Source: Thioalkalivibrio sp. (GTDB lineage: Bacteria; Pseudomonadota; Gammaproteobacteria; Ectothiorhodospirales; Ectothiorhodospiraceae). From it: DNA of 10,426 nucleotides. The number at the start of each line of letters is the position of its first letter. The stretch's first letter is position 1. Where the stretch lies: contig SLNI01000261.1 in NCBI GenBank assembly GCA_007133115.1, forward strand, positions 1 through 10,426, in the 5' to 3' direction. Below, one piece after another: positions 1 to 7,664 of this stretch. The notes beneath the pieces are model-generated. The model worked only from the letters and a program-made list of their open reading frames with translations. It did no database searches and was not told where the DNA came from. The position numbers and the translations under genes were made by a program.

Positions 1-609
1 AACATTCCCGTGCTGAGCTTTCTGCTGCTCCGGGGGCATTGCCCGGGTTGCGGCGGGCGCATCTCCTGGCAGTACCCGGCTGTCGAGTTGCTCACGGCGG
101 CCTTGTTTGCTCTCACCATCCTGCATTTTGGGGCCGGTGCCGCCGGGATCGCAGCGCTGGGGCTGACTGCCGTGCTCATCGCCGCCGCGGGAATCGATGC
201 CCGTACCACACTGCTGCCGGATCAACTCACCCTGCCCCTGCTATGGCTGGGTCTCGTTGCCAACTATTTCGGTCTCTTCACCGATTTGGAGTCGGCGGTC
301 CTGGGCGCAATCGGGGGCTACCTCAGCCTGTGGCTGGTCTACCACGCATTCCGCCTGACGACAGGAAAGGAGGGCATGGGGTACGGTGACTTCAAGCTGC
401 TGGCCGCGCTGGGCGCTTGGCTGGGCTGGCAGGCGCTCCCGATGGTCCTGCTCCTCGCGTCACTCGTGGGCGCGATCGTGGGAATCACCCTGATTCTGCT
501 GCGGGGACGGGACCGTAACATCCCGATACCCTTCGGCCCCTATCTCGCAGCCGCCGGCTGGCTGGTCCTGCTTTGGGGTGACCAGCTGATCACGGTTTAC
601 CTGCCCTGA
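1..609 (+). CDS. pilD: Prepilin peptidase / N-methyltransferase PilD, 5' end cut by window
   Basis: This is an inner-membrane aspartic protease that cleaves leader peptides of type IV prepilins and pseudopilins and N-methylates the new N-terminus. The frame is open from base 1 (Asn-Ile-Pro), so the true start and the first part, including the first cysteine pair, lie upstream. The visible part has 202 codons. The second Cys-x-x-Cys of the zinc-binding cytoplasmic loop is seen (CPGC, visible residues 14-17), followed by the YPAVELLTA segment typical of the family. The two catalytic aspartates are present: visible residue 66 in GIDARTTLLPD and residue 130 in GMGYGDFKLLAALGAWLG, 64 residues apart as in characterised type 4 prepilin peptidases. 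The rest is several hydrophobic membrane segments. It ends 23 bp before coaE on the same strand; pilB-pilC-pilD-coaE is a known order in Pseudomonas, so pilC is probably just upstream. Identification is firm; the specific substrates (pilus or type II secretion) cannot be told. Confidence 0.95.
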   Translation, partial: NIPVLSFLLLRGHCPGCGGRISWQYPAVELLTAALFALTILHFGAGAAGIAALGLTAVLIAAAGIDARTTLLPDQLTLPLLWLGLVANYFGLFTDLESAVLGAIGGYLSLWLVYHAFRLTTGKEGMGYGDFKLLAALGAWLGWQALPMVLLLASLVGAIVGITLILLRGRDRNIPIPFGPYLAAAGWLVLLWGDQLITVYLP

Positions 610-632
610 TCGAGCGCCCCGCGGGACAGACC

Positions 633-1262
633 ATGCTTCGGATCGGGCTCACGGGCGGCATTGGCAGCGGCAAGAGCGAGGTGACTCGGCACTTCGCCGC
701 GCTCGGCATTCCCGTGATCGACACCGATCTTCTGGCGCGGGAAATCGTAGAACCTGGACAACCCCTGTTGCAGGAGATCCTCGGCACTTTCGGCCAAGAC
801 CTGCGTTTGAGGGACGGCAGCCTCGACCGTAGCGCCCTGCGGACACGCGTGTTCGAGGATCCCGAGCTGCGGAAGCGGCTCGAAGCCATGACTCACCCCA
901 GGATCGCACAGGCCCTGGAGGATCGGGTGGCCACCTTGCCAAGCGAGACACTGTACGTAGTGCTGGTCATCCCATTGCTGTTCGAGGCCGGCTGGCAGGA
1001 ACAGGTTGACCGGGTACTTGTGGTGGATTGTCCGGAAGCGGTGCAGGTGGAGCGGGTCGCACGACGCGACGGCATACCCGTGGAACTGGCCTGGGCCATG
1101 GTACGCAGCCAGGCCTCGCGTGAACGACGAAAACGGGGTGCGGATGATGTCATCGACAACGGTGGCGGTGAGGACGCTGGATCCCTGGAGACCCGTGTCC
1201 GTGATCTCGATCGCTGCTACCGGAATTGGGCGCGCAGCGAGCGGTACGACACCCCGGCGTAG
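633..1262 (+). CDS. coaE: Dephospho-CoA kinase
   Basis: This cytoplasmic enzyme phosphorylates the 3'-hydroxyl of dephospho-CoA with ATP, the last step of coenzyme A synthesis. The 209-residue protein has the usual family length. A P-loop GGIGSGKS lies at residues 8-15 right after the first beta strand. VIDTD at about 28-32 is the conserved substrate-site aspartate region. The LVIPLLFEAGW segment and the late VARRDG...RSQASRERRKRGADDVIDNGG region correspond to the lid and adenine-binding parts. The ATG at 633 gives the P-loop its normal distance from the N-terminus; the preceding ribosome-binding site (GGGACAGACC) is weak, which fits translational coupling to pilD 23 bp upstream. zapD follows on the same strand, as in many gammaproteobacteria. 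Nothing is unusual in the sequence. Confidence 0.96.
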   Translation: MLRIGLTGGIGSGKSEVTRHFAALGIPVIDTDLLAREIVEPGQPLLQEILGTFGQDLRLRDGSLDRSALRTRVFEDPELRKRLEAMTHPRIAQALEDRVATLPSETLYVVLVIPLLFEAGWQEQVDRVLVVDCPEAVQVERVARRDGIPVELAWAMVRSQASRERRKRGADDVIDNGGGEDAGSLETRVRDLDRCYRNWARSERYDTPA

Positions 1263-1332
1263 CGCGGCCCCAAGGACCCCACGTTTTTTCGCAGCACGGG
1301 GCGGGTGGAAATGCACCGTGAACATGCCTGAT

Positions 1333-1346
1333 ACTGAACCTTCAGT
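1333..1346. repeat. Short perfect inverted repeat upstream of zapD
   Basis: ACTGAA-CC-TTCAGT is a perfect 6-2-6 inverted repeat sitting 17 bp before the preferred zapD start. It could be a protein-binding site, or a small hairpin affecting zapD translation, but an inverted repeat this short can also arise by chance. No clear sigma-70 promoter is visible in the 100-bp coaE-zapD spacer. Confidence 0.3.
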
Positions 1347-1363
1347 CTTTGGAATTGGATACC

Positions 1364-2137
1364 TTGAGCCAGCTTACGCTGACATTCGAACAACCCCTGC
1401 ATGAGCGAGTTCGCCTGCTGTTGCGTCTGGAAGCGCTGATCGAGCGCTTTGGCGTAACGCGTATGTCTGCACGCGACTTCGACCATCATCAGGCCCTGAT
1501 GCTGCTGGTCGATATCTACGCACAGGCCGGTCGTGTTGACGTCAAACGTGAGTTGATGGGCGAAATTGAGCGCCAGGTCGCCAATCTGAACCGCCTGGGA
1601 TCGCAGCCCGGCGTTGACCAGGATCGCCTGACGGAGATCATGCAGGAGCAGCGGCGTTTGTTGTCGCGTCTCGAAAACCAGGTCGGGAGCCTGGATTACA
1701 GGGTAAAGGGAAACGAGTTCTTCACCGCCGTTCGCCAGCGGACGGCGCTTCCCGGGGGCGCCTGCGACTTCGATCTTCCGATCTATCACTACTGGCTTTC
1801 GCAGCCCGCCGCGTCGCGCGAGCAACTCCTGCTCGAGTGGTTTCAGCCTCTGGAGACTGTAGCGGAAGCGATCAACCAGGTCCTCGACTTCATGCGCGCC
1901 GCGGGAAATCCGCGCCAGGTCGTTGCCCACGACGGCTACTACGAGCAGGGCCTCGATACCAACCATGCCTGGCAGATGATCCGGGTGAGCCTCTCCGCGG
2001 ACGAGGAGTGCTATCCGGAGATCAGTGCCGGCCGGCAACGATTCACGGTGCGATTTCTGGACCCGGGCGATTTTCAGGAGCGGCCGAAGATCGTAACCCG
2101 CGATGTGGCATTCCGACTGAGCTGCTGCGCAATCTGA
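1364..2137 (+). CDS. zapD: Cell division protein ZapD (FtsZ-ring bundling factor)
   Basis: ZapD (formerly YacF, DUF1342) is a cytoplasmic dimer that binds the C-terminal tail of FtsZ and cross-links protofilaments at midcell. The translation aligns by eye with E. coli ZapD over its whole length: an N-terminal TFEQPLHERVRLLLRLEALI (E. coli [20 protein letters not shown]), a central GACDFDLPIYHYWL (SIPGGCCSFDLPTLHIWL), GYYEQGL, and the ending FRLSCC, with two extra residues. No ATG is available. Three in-frame TTG codons lie at 1349, 1355 and 1364; an in-frame stop is at 1319-1321. TTG 1364 is preferred because it places the conserved FEQPL motif at the same distance from Met as in E. coli and has a GGA 4 bases upstream; TTG 1349 would add five residues. 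The product is 257 residues. It follows coaE by about 100 bp, and its partner FtsZ is encoded at the other end of this window. Its stop is 4 bp from that of the opposing mutT gene. Confidence 0.93.
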   Translation: MSQLTLTFEQPLHERVRLLLRLEALIERFGVTRMSARDFDHHQALMLLVDIYAQAGRVDVKRELMGEIERQVANLNRLGSQPGVDQDRLTEIMQEQRRLLSRLENQVGSLDYRVKGNEFFTAVRQRTALPGGACDFDLPIYHYWLSQPAASREQLLLEWFQPLETVAEAINQVLDFMRAAGNPRQVVAHDGYYEQGLDTNHAWQMIRVSLSADEECYPEISAGRQRFTVRFLDPGDFQERPKIVTRDVAFRLSCCAI

Positions 2138-2141
2138 CCGA

Positions 2142-3131
2142 TCAGTCGTTCAGGATCCCGCGGATGGCCGCGATTCCCTGTGCGCCAAGCGCCCGCGCCG
2201 CGAGCAGATCCGACGGAATCATGCCACCCAAGGCAAATACCGGACAGCCGGCGTTTGCGCACAGCCCGGCAAGCCCTGCCATCCCCAGGGGCTCCGCTCC
2301 CGGATGAGTCTGCGTCGGGCGCACCGGACCCAGCACCACAAAATCCACCGGCAGCGCCATCGCACGATCGAGGCTGCCGCGATCGTGCACCGACGCCGCG
2401 AGCCACCCCTCACGATCGGGCCGGGACGACAGCGCATTCATTCTTCGCTCCGTCAGATGCCATCCAGCAGGCGGCAGAGCGTCCAGCCAAGCCTGCGGCG
2501 CATTCACCAAGGTCTCCGCAGCATGGGCGTGCGCAACCTCCATCAGCCCTCGAGCGTATTGCAGAAAAACCTGCCGATCCAGGCTCGGCGCTCGCACCTG
2601 GAGGAGGTGCAGACCACCACGCCCCAAGGCCCGGTCCACCTGCCCCAGGCAACGGGCGATTTCAGAGTGCGAACCCGGGTCCGGCGAGATCAGATAAATG
2701 GCGGGCAAACGTGCTGCCGTCACGATGGCCCGACTGGCAGCGGGAAACGGGAGCGTCGCGAGTTCGTCCCGGGCCACCCAACGCAGCGCTTGCCCTTCCC
2801 GGGATTCGGGGCGCCCCGCCCAGCGCGCGATACGGAAGACGTGCAACCGGACGGATCGGTCGGAATACCGATGACCAAGAGTCAGAATCCGGGTCGCCGC
2901 AAGGACTCGAACCCCGAGTTCCTCCCACACTTCGCGCTTCAGCGCCGCTCCGGCGCTTTCGCCCGTGGCGAACTTGCCCCCGGGAAACTCCCACAGGCCG
3001 CCGAGATGCGCGTCCGCAGCACGCCGGCTGACCAGGATCCGTCCTGACGGGTCCTGGAACAAGCCCACCGCAACCTGAATCTCAGGATCGGTAATCGGCG
3101 TTGATGCTGACGTAGTCGTGGGAAAAGTCAC
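2142..3131 (-). CDS. MutT-type Nudix hydrolase fused to a ThiE/TenI-like domain
   Basis: This is a two-domain cytoplasmic protein. The N-terminal domain is MutT-like and expected to hydrolyse 8-oxo-dGTP, keeping oxidised guanine out of DNA. Its Nudix box is complete (GKFATGE, seven residues, REVWEELGV; residues about 52-74 from the start given), followed by a GHRYSDRSVRLHVFRIARWAG segment equivalent to MutT's HRFPDRHITLW region. From about residue 143 to the end (329) the sequence matches the thiamine-phosphate synthase/TenI barrel: LQVRAPS, GWHLTE, ASVHD, DFVVLGPVRPTQTHPGAEPLG, FALGG. The usual Asn-Asp of ThiE (LIINDR) reads LVNAPQ here, so synthase activity is doubtful; such fusions are known in gammaproteobacteria and the second domain has no settled role. 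It follows argJ and overlaps it. The start is uncertain: GTG 3131 is the nearest ordinary upstream codon but has no Shine-Dalgarno. ATT codons at 3095 or 3080, or GTG 3068 (AGG 5 bases upstream, but it loses the first strand), are alternatives. Confidence 0.88.
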   Translation of the reverse strand: MTFPTTTSASTPITDPEIQVAVGLFQDPSGRILVSRRAADAHLGGLWEFPGGKFATGESAGAALKREVWEELGVRVLAATRILTLGHRYSDRSVRLHVFRIARWAGRPESREGQALRWVARDELATLPFPAASRAIVTAARLPAIYLISPDPGSHSEIARCLGQVDRALGRGGLHLLQVRAPSLDRQVFLQYARGLMEVAHAHAAETLVNAPQAWLDALPPAGWHLTERRMNALSSRPDREGWLAASVHDRGSLDRAMALPVDFVVLGPVRPTQTHPGAEPLGMAGLAGLCANAGCPVFALGGMIPSDLLAARALGAQGIAAIRGILND

Positions 3132-4293
3132 AGGTGTATTTGCGATACCATCGGTCCCCGCGGAAAAGATCGATGTCGATATCGAGCTCCTCCTGGCCGA
3201 ATGCCCGTTGTCCGGCTGCCTCGGTATAACCGGGCGCGCGCCCCCCTGCACGAGCGATTTCTACGCCATTGACGCTGAGCGCGACCCGATCAATTTCGAA
3301 ATCCTCGACGCCGGCACGGCCGATGGCCGCGAGGATCCGGCCCCAGTTCGGATCCGATGCAAACAGCGCGGTTTTCACCAGGGGCGACAAGGCCACCGTT
3401 TCCGCAACGCGTTGCGCCTCGACGCGGTCGCGAGCACCCCGCACCATGATCCGGACAAACTTGGTCGCTCCCTCGCCGTCCCGGACAATGGCTTCAGCCA
3501 GTGCCAGACAAACCGAATCGAGTGCACGCGCGAAAATTTCCATGTCTTCCGGCTCGGTGGGCTGCACGCCACTCGTTCCGCTCGCCATGCACACCAGGGA
3601 ATCGTTGGTCGATGTGTCGCCATCGACGGTGATGGCATTGAAACTGTTATCCGCCGCGCGCTCGAGGAGTGCGTGCAGGGAGACTCGGTCGATCCGGGCG
3701 TCGGTCCCAATGAACGCGAGCATCGTCGCCATATCCGGGTGAATCATGCCGGAACCCTTGGCAATACCCGTCAACGTAACCTCGCCGTTCGAAAGCCGTA
3801 CCGTGCGGCTGGCCCCCTTCAGCACTGTGTCCGTCGTCATGATCGCGCGCCCGGCCTGAATCCAGGCATCCTCCTGCAACCCGGCCAGCAGGCCCGGGAG
3901 GGCTGCATGGATTCGTTCGACCGGAAGGGGCTCTCCGATCACACCGGTGGAGAACGGGAGCACCGCCGAGATCGGATCGGAAGTCAGGGTCGCCACGCCC
4001 TCGCAGGTCGCTAGAGCCGCGCGCAGGCCACTCTCACCTGTGCCCGCGTTGGCGTTTCCGGCGTTGATCAGGAGCCAACGACCCTGCCCCGCATCCAGAT
4101 GCTCACGCGCCACCTGGACCGGCGCCGCGCAGAAGGCATTTCGGGTGAACAACGCCGCAATCGAGGCGTGCGGACCCGCGTCCACGAGGACCAGATCATC
4201 CCGATCACGATAGCGGATGCCCGCGCCGCAGGAAGCAAGCCGGATCCCCCGAATGGGAGCCAACTGGGTCGGGGCCTGCAACGAAACCGCCAT
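3082..4293 (-). CDS. argJ: Glutamate N-acetyltransferase / amino-acid acetyltransferase ArgJ
   Basis: ArgJ transfers the acetyl group of N-acetylornithine to glutamate, releasing ornithine and recycling N-acetylglutamate in arginine biosynthesis; many members also use acetyl-CoA to make N-acetylglutamate. The 403-residue precursor has the usual length. The autocleavage site is clear in KGSGMIHPDMAT-MLAF, with Thr190 as the nucleophile that becomes the N-terminus of the beta chain. STGVIGEPLP (Thr116, Gly117) is the conserved oxyanion-hole region, and GDTSTNDSLV and SDPNWGRILAAIGRAG are further family blocks. The C-terminus ends HDYVSINADYRS, the normal family ending. The ATG at 4293 lies 9 bp after the secA stop, so the two are almost certainly co-transcribed, as in Pseudomonas. 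Whether this copy is mono- or bifunctional cannot be told here; no argA is in view. Confidence 0.96.
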   Translation of the reverse strand: MAVSLQAPTQLAPIRGIRLASCGAGIRYRDRDDLVLVDAGPHASIAALFTRNAFCAAPVQVAREHLDAGQGRWLLINAGNANAGTGESGLRAALATCEGVATLTSDPISAVLPFSTGVIGEPLPVERIHAALPGLLAGLQEDAWIQAGRAIMTTDTVLKGASRTVRLSNGEVTLTGIAKGSGMIHPDMATMLAFIGTDARIDRVSLHALLERAADNSFNAITVDGDTSTNDSLVCMASGTSGVQPTEPEDMEIFARALDSVCLALAEAIVRDGEGATKFVRIMVRGARDRVEAQRVAETVALSPLVKTALFASDPNWGRILAAIGRAGVEDFEIDRVALSVNGVEIARAGGRAPGYTEAAGQRAFGQEELDIDIDLFRGDRWYRKYTCDFSHDYVSINADYRS

Positions 4294-4302
4294 GCCGGCG
4301 CC

Positions 4303-7086
4303 TCAGTTCAGACGGCCGTGGCAATGCTTGTACTTCTTACCGGAACCGCACCAGCAGGGATCGTTGCGGCCCAGCTTCGGGCCTTCCCGGCGATACGTCT
4401 GCGCAGCGTCGGCCTCCGGAGCTTCTCCCTGCTCGCGCAGTGGACTGTTCGGATCCTCATGCTTGAACTGCACACCCTCGGCAGTGCGTGCAAAACGCCG
4501 CCCGAATTCCTCCGCCGCACTCTCGGACCGGAGCTGCAGGCGGAGCAACAGGCGGATCACTTCATGCTTGATCCGTTCCAGCAGCGTCTCGAACATTGCG
4601 AACGCTTCGCGCTTGTATTCCTGCTTGGGATTACGCTGTGCGTAACCACGCAGCCCGATGCCCTGGCGCAGATAATCCATCGCCGCGAGGTGTTCCTTCC
4701 AGTGACTGTCGAGCACCTGCAGCATGACGTCACGCTGCAGCCGCTTCATCAGGTCCTCGCCCAGTGACACCCGCTTTTCCTCCAGCATGGACCGGGCATG
4801 GTCGATGATCCGCTCGCGCAACGGCTCCTCGTGGAGATCTTTCTCGTTTTCCAGCCACTCCTGCAACGGCAGATCGATCGCGAATTCCGAAGCCAGCGCG
4901 GCCGTCAGCGCGGGCACATCCCACTCCTCCTCGATGCTGCCGGGGGGAAGATGCTGGCTGATGGCGTCGTTGATCACGTCCCCCAGCAACGCATCGATGG
5001 TTTCGGAAATGTCGTCGCTGGTCAGCAGTTCCGCGCGCTGCTCATAAATCACGCGACGCTGGTCGTTCGCGACGTCGTCGTATTCGAGCAACTGCTTGCG
5101 GATGTCGAAGTTGTGCGCCTCGACCTTGCGCTGGGCGTTCTCGATTGCGCGACTCACCCAGGCATTTTCGATGGCCTCTCCCTGTTCCATGCCCAGCCGC
5201 TGCATCAGACCGCGCACCCGTTCCGACGCAAAAATACGCATCAGGCTGTCCTCGAGCGACAGGAAGAAGCGGCTGGACCCCGGGTCGCCCTGGCGTCCGG
5301 AACGGCCACGCAACTGGTTGTCGATGCGGCGGGACTCGTGCCGCTCGGAGCCGATGATGTGCAGACCTCCTGCCGCCACAACGGCATCATGACGCTGCTG
5401 CCATTCGACCTTCACGCGCTGGATCGTCGCCGGATCGGCCGCCTCACCCAATGCCTCGATTTCGGCCTCCAGCCCCCCTCCGAGGACGATGTCGGTACCC
5501 CGCCCCGCCATGTTCGTCGCAATTGTCACGGAACCCGGCCGACCGGCCTGGGCGATAATGGATGCCTCGCGTTCGTGCTGTTTGGCGTTCAGAACCTCGA
5601 ACGGGATCCCGGTTTTCTTGAGTGCACCCGCAAGGCGTTCGGAGGCCTCCACCGAAGCGGTGCCGACCAGTACCGGCTGTTTCCGATCCACACTCCAGCG
5701 GATCTCCTTGATGATCGCCTCGTACTTCTCGTCCTGGGTCAGATACACCAGGTCCTGCATGTCGTTCCGCGCCAGCGGCCTGTTGCCGGGGATCACCACC
5801 ACTTCCAGGGCATAAATCGTCTGGAATTCATAGGCCTCGGTATCCGCAGTACCGGTCATTCCGCAGAGCTTCTCGTACAACCTGAAGTAGTTCTGAAAGG
5901 TGATCGAAGCCAGCGTCTGGTTTTCCTGCTGGATCGGCACCCCCTCCTTGGCCTCGATCGCCTGGTGCAGACCCTCGGACCAGCGCCGGCCCGGCATGAT
6001 GCGGCCGGTGAATTCGTCGATGATGAAAATCTTGCCGTCCCGAACCAGATACGCGACGTCACGCTTGAACAGCGCGTGTGCCCGCAGAGCCGCATTCAAG
6101 TGATGCAGAACCGGGATGCTTGCCGCGTCGTACAGCGTCTGCGCCGGCTCGAGGAGCCCCACTTCGCGCAGGATCTGCTCGGCGTTCTCCTGTCCATCCT
6201 CGCTGAGGAAAACCTGCTTTGCCTTCTCGTCGACGAAATAGTCGCCGGCGGACTCCTCATCCTCCTGGGGCGCCAGCCGCGGCACGACCTCGTTCATGCG
6301 CTGATACATCTCGGAGCTGTCGCCACTGGGACCTGAAATAATGAGCGGCGTGCGCGCCTCGTCGATCAGAATCGAGTCGACTTCGTCGACAATGGCATAG
6401 TTCAGAGCCCGCTGAACGCGATCCTCGGCACGGAACGCCATGTTGTCGCGAAGATAGTCGAACCCGAATTCGTTGTTGGTCCCGTAGGTGATGTCGGCCG
6501 CGTAGGCCTCGCGGCGGGTCACCGGACGCAGACGGGCAAAGCCTTCGCCTTCCGCATGAAAATCGGGGTCATACATATAGGACGAGGCATCCGCGCCCTG
6601 GCCACCCGAGCTGTTGATTACCCCGATCGAGAGACCGAGGGCGTGGTACAGGCGACCCATCCAGGCGGCATCCCGACGCGCGAGGTAATCATTGACGGTG
6701 ATTACGTGCACGCCTTTGCGCGAAAGCGCGTTGAGGTAGGCGGAGAGGGTCGCGACCAGGGTCTTGCCCTCGCCCGTGCGCATCTCTGCGATACGCCCAT
6801 CGTGCAACACCATGCCACCGATCAACTGCACGTCGAAATGACGCATTCCCAGCACGCGTTCGCTAGCCTCGCGACAGACCGCGAAGGACTCGGGAAGCAG
6901 GCCCTCCAGGTTCTCCCCGCCGTCCAGTCGGGAACGCAATTCGTCGGTTTTGGCCCGCAGTTCGCCATCGGACAACGAAGCCATGGACTCGGCGAGGGCG
7001 TTCACCTTTTGCCCCATCTTCTGGTATCGCTTCACCGTCCGGTCGTTGCGGCTGCCGAAAAGCTTGCGTACGAGACTGTGCACCAT
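4303..7086 (-). CDS. secA: Preprotein translocase ATPase SecA
   Basis: SecA is the cytoplasmic and peripheral-membrane motor that drives unfolded preproteins through SecYEG. From ATG 7086 the protein has 927 residues. Walker A MRTGEGKT is at 102-109, the same numbering as E. coli, and Walker B VDEVDS is near 233-238. GTDIVLGGG and [20 protein letters not shown] mark the second nucleotide-binding domain. The C-terminus carries the zinc-binding SEC-C motif (C911, C913, C922, H923) used for SecB and ribosome contact. The frame stays open 33 codons upstream to a TTG, but ATG 7086, with CAGG a few bases before it, gives the standard N-terminus [16 protein letters not shown]. Relative to E. coli there is an insertion of roughly 25 residues at about 161-190 (rich in Gly, Ser, Tyr, Asp), before [15 protein letters not shown]. 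No secM precedes it, so secretion-monitor control like that of E. coli is not expected from this locus. Confidence 0.98.
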   Translation of the reverse strand: MVHSLVRKLFGSRNDRTVKRYQKMGQKVNALAESMASLSDGELRAKTDELRSRLDGGENLEGLLPESFAVCREASERVLGMRHFDVQLIGGMVLHDGRIAEMRTGEGKTLVATLSAYLNALSRKGVHVITVNDYLARRDAAWMGRLYHALGLSIGVINSSGGQGADASSYMYDPDFHAEGEGFARLRPVTRREAYAADITYGTNNEFGFDYLRDNMAFRAEDRVQRALNYAIVDEVDSILIDEARTPLIISGPSGDSSEMYQRMNEVVPRLAPQEDEESAGDYFVDEKAKQVFLSEDGQENAEQILREVGLLEPAQTLYDAASIPVLHHLNAALRAHALFKRDVAYLVRDGKIFIIDEFTGRIMPGRRWSEGLHQAIEAKEGVPIQQENQTLASITFQNYFRLYEKLCGMTGTADTEAYEFQTIYALEVVVIPGNRPLARNDMQDLVYLTQDEKYEAIIKEIRWSVDRKQPVLVGTASVEASERLAGALKKTGIPFEVLNAKQHEREASIIAQAGRPGSVTIATNMAGRGTDIVLGGGLEAEIEALGEAADPATIQRVKVEWQQRHDAVVAAGGLHIIGSERHESRRIDNQLRGRSGRQGDPGSSRFFLSLEDSLMRIFASERVRGLMQRLGMEQGEAIENAWVSRAIENAQRKVEAHNFDIRKQLLEYDDVANDQRRVIYEQRAELLTSDDISETIDALLGDVINDAISQHLPPGSIEEEWDVPALTAALASEFAIDLPLQEWLENEKDLHEEPLRERIIDHARSMLEEKRVSLGEDLMKRLQRDVMLQVLDSHWKEHLAAMDYLRQGIGLRGYAQRNPKQEYKREAFAMFETLLERIKHEVIRLLLRLQLRSESAAEEFGRRFARTAEGVQFKHEDPNSPLREQGEAPEADAAQTYRREGPKLGRNDPCWCGSGKKYKHCHGRLN

Positions 7087-7153
7087 GAGAACCTGCGACT
7101 TGAATTTGAGGAAAGCGTTGTAGGATACCCGATCCGGGCCGATGCTGCCTGTC

Positions 7154-7181
7154 CTTCCACAGGGCTGTGGGCATGTATAAT
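7154..7181 (+). promoter_or_regulatory. Candidate sigma-70 promoter for dciA
   Basis: A perfect -10 hexamer TATAAT lies at 7176-7181. With a 16-bp spacer the best -35 is CTTCCA at 7154-7159, only 3 of 6 matches to TTGACA, so the promoter is judged mainly on the -10. Transcription would start near 7188, leaving a leader of about 25 bases before the dciA ATG at 7212. It lies in the 125-bp spacer between divergent secA and dciA. Confidence 0.5.
7157..7170. promoter_or_regulatory. 14-bp palindrome in the secA-dciA divergent spacer, possible operator
   Basis: CCACAG-GG-CTGTGG is a perfect 6-2-6 inverted repeat. It overlaps the region between the -35 and -10 of the candidate dciA promoter and lies about 70 bp upstream of the secA start, so a bound dimer could repress dciA or influence both genes. 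The function is inferred from position only; chance occurrence is possible. Confidence 0.35.
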
Positions 7182-7211
7182 CCAATGGGAATCAAGCACC
7201 TTGGGGGTACC

Positions 7212-7664
7212 ATGACCTTTGACGGCGATCCGGTGGTCGGTGCCACGCGCCGGGCTCGGCATCTCGCACAGTGGATCGATCCGTCCTGGCGGTCCCGCTC
7301 CAGCGCGGACCGGAATGTTGCGGGTGATCTGTCCGGGATCCTGGGCCCCTATCTCCTGAGCGAGCGCATCCACCTCACGTTGGCCGGAGATACTTTGGTT
7401 ATCGCCTGCAGGGATCGCGCGAGCGCAACGGAAATCCGGTTTCTTCAACGCGAAATTCGCAAGAACCTGCAAGCCACCGGTCACGCGGACATCGATAAGG
7501 TCCATGTGCTTCTTGCGCACCGTCCGGAGCATCGGCCCACGACTGTCGAGCATCCTCGCGTTATGCCAGCCACTGCGGTGCAGGCACTGCAACTCGCGGC
7601 AGCTCGTGTCGATGATCCGGGGCTGGCGGACGCGCTGCGGCGACTGGCCAGGCTGGGCGCCTAG
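7212..7664 (+). CDS. DciA-like (DUF721) protein, probable replicative helicase operator
   Basis: The 150-residue product resembles the DUF721/DciA family, which helps load or operate the replicative helicase DnaB in bacteria that lack DnaC/DnaI. The recognisable core is at about residues 43-90: a strand-rich ERIHLTLAGDTLVIACRDRASATEIRFLQREIRKNL, matching the family pattern in which a short beta sheet is followed by a helix beginning after an alanine-rich turn. The C-terminal third (PEHRPTTVEHPRVMPAT...) is polar, then helical. The assignment leans on location as well, since a DUF721 gene sits between lpxC and secA in Pseudomonas and Vibrio. ATG 7212 is chosen over the longer GTG at 7167 because GGGGG lies 6 bases upstream and because the TATAAT box falls inside the longer form. 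Its TAG stop is the first three bases of the palindromic element that follows. Family similarity is moderate, so the helicase role is inferred. Confidence 0.75.
   Translation: MTFDGDPVVGATRRARHLAQWIDPSWRSRSSADRNVAGDLSGILGPYLLSERIHLTLAGDTLVIACRDRASATEIRFLQREIRKNLQATGHADIDKVHVLLAHRPEHRPTTVEHPRVMPATAVQALQLAAARVDDPGLADALRRLARLGA

Noticed and set aside
1271..1290. Run of six T after coaE as an intrinsic terminator
   Set aside because: No GC-rich stem immediately precedes the T-run, so it is not a convincing Rho-independent terminator.
597..1325. Open frame of 242 codons on the minus strand opposite coaE
   Set aside because: coaE is intact and conserved on the + strand; the antisense product matches nothing I recognise.
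4798..6336. Long open frame (512 codons) on the + strand opposite secA
   Set aside because: It is antisense to well-conserved secA sequence. GC-rich codon bias keeps the opposite frame open, and the translation shows no recognisable domain.
7087..7185. Extended SecA N-terminus from TTG 7185
   Set aside because: The extra 33 residues have no family counterpart and the frame covers the promoter-like spacer; ATG 7086 gives the standard SecA start.
7167..7211. Extended dciA start at GTG 7167
   Set aside because: The extension would span the TATAAT box and lacks a ribosome-binding site, while ATG 7212 has GGGGG 6 bases upstream.
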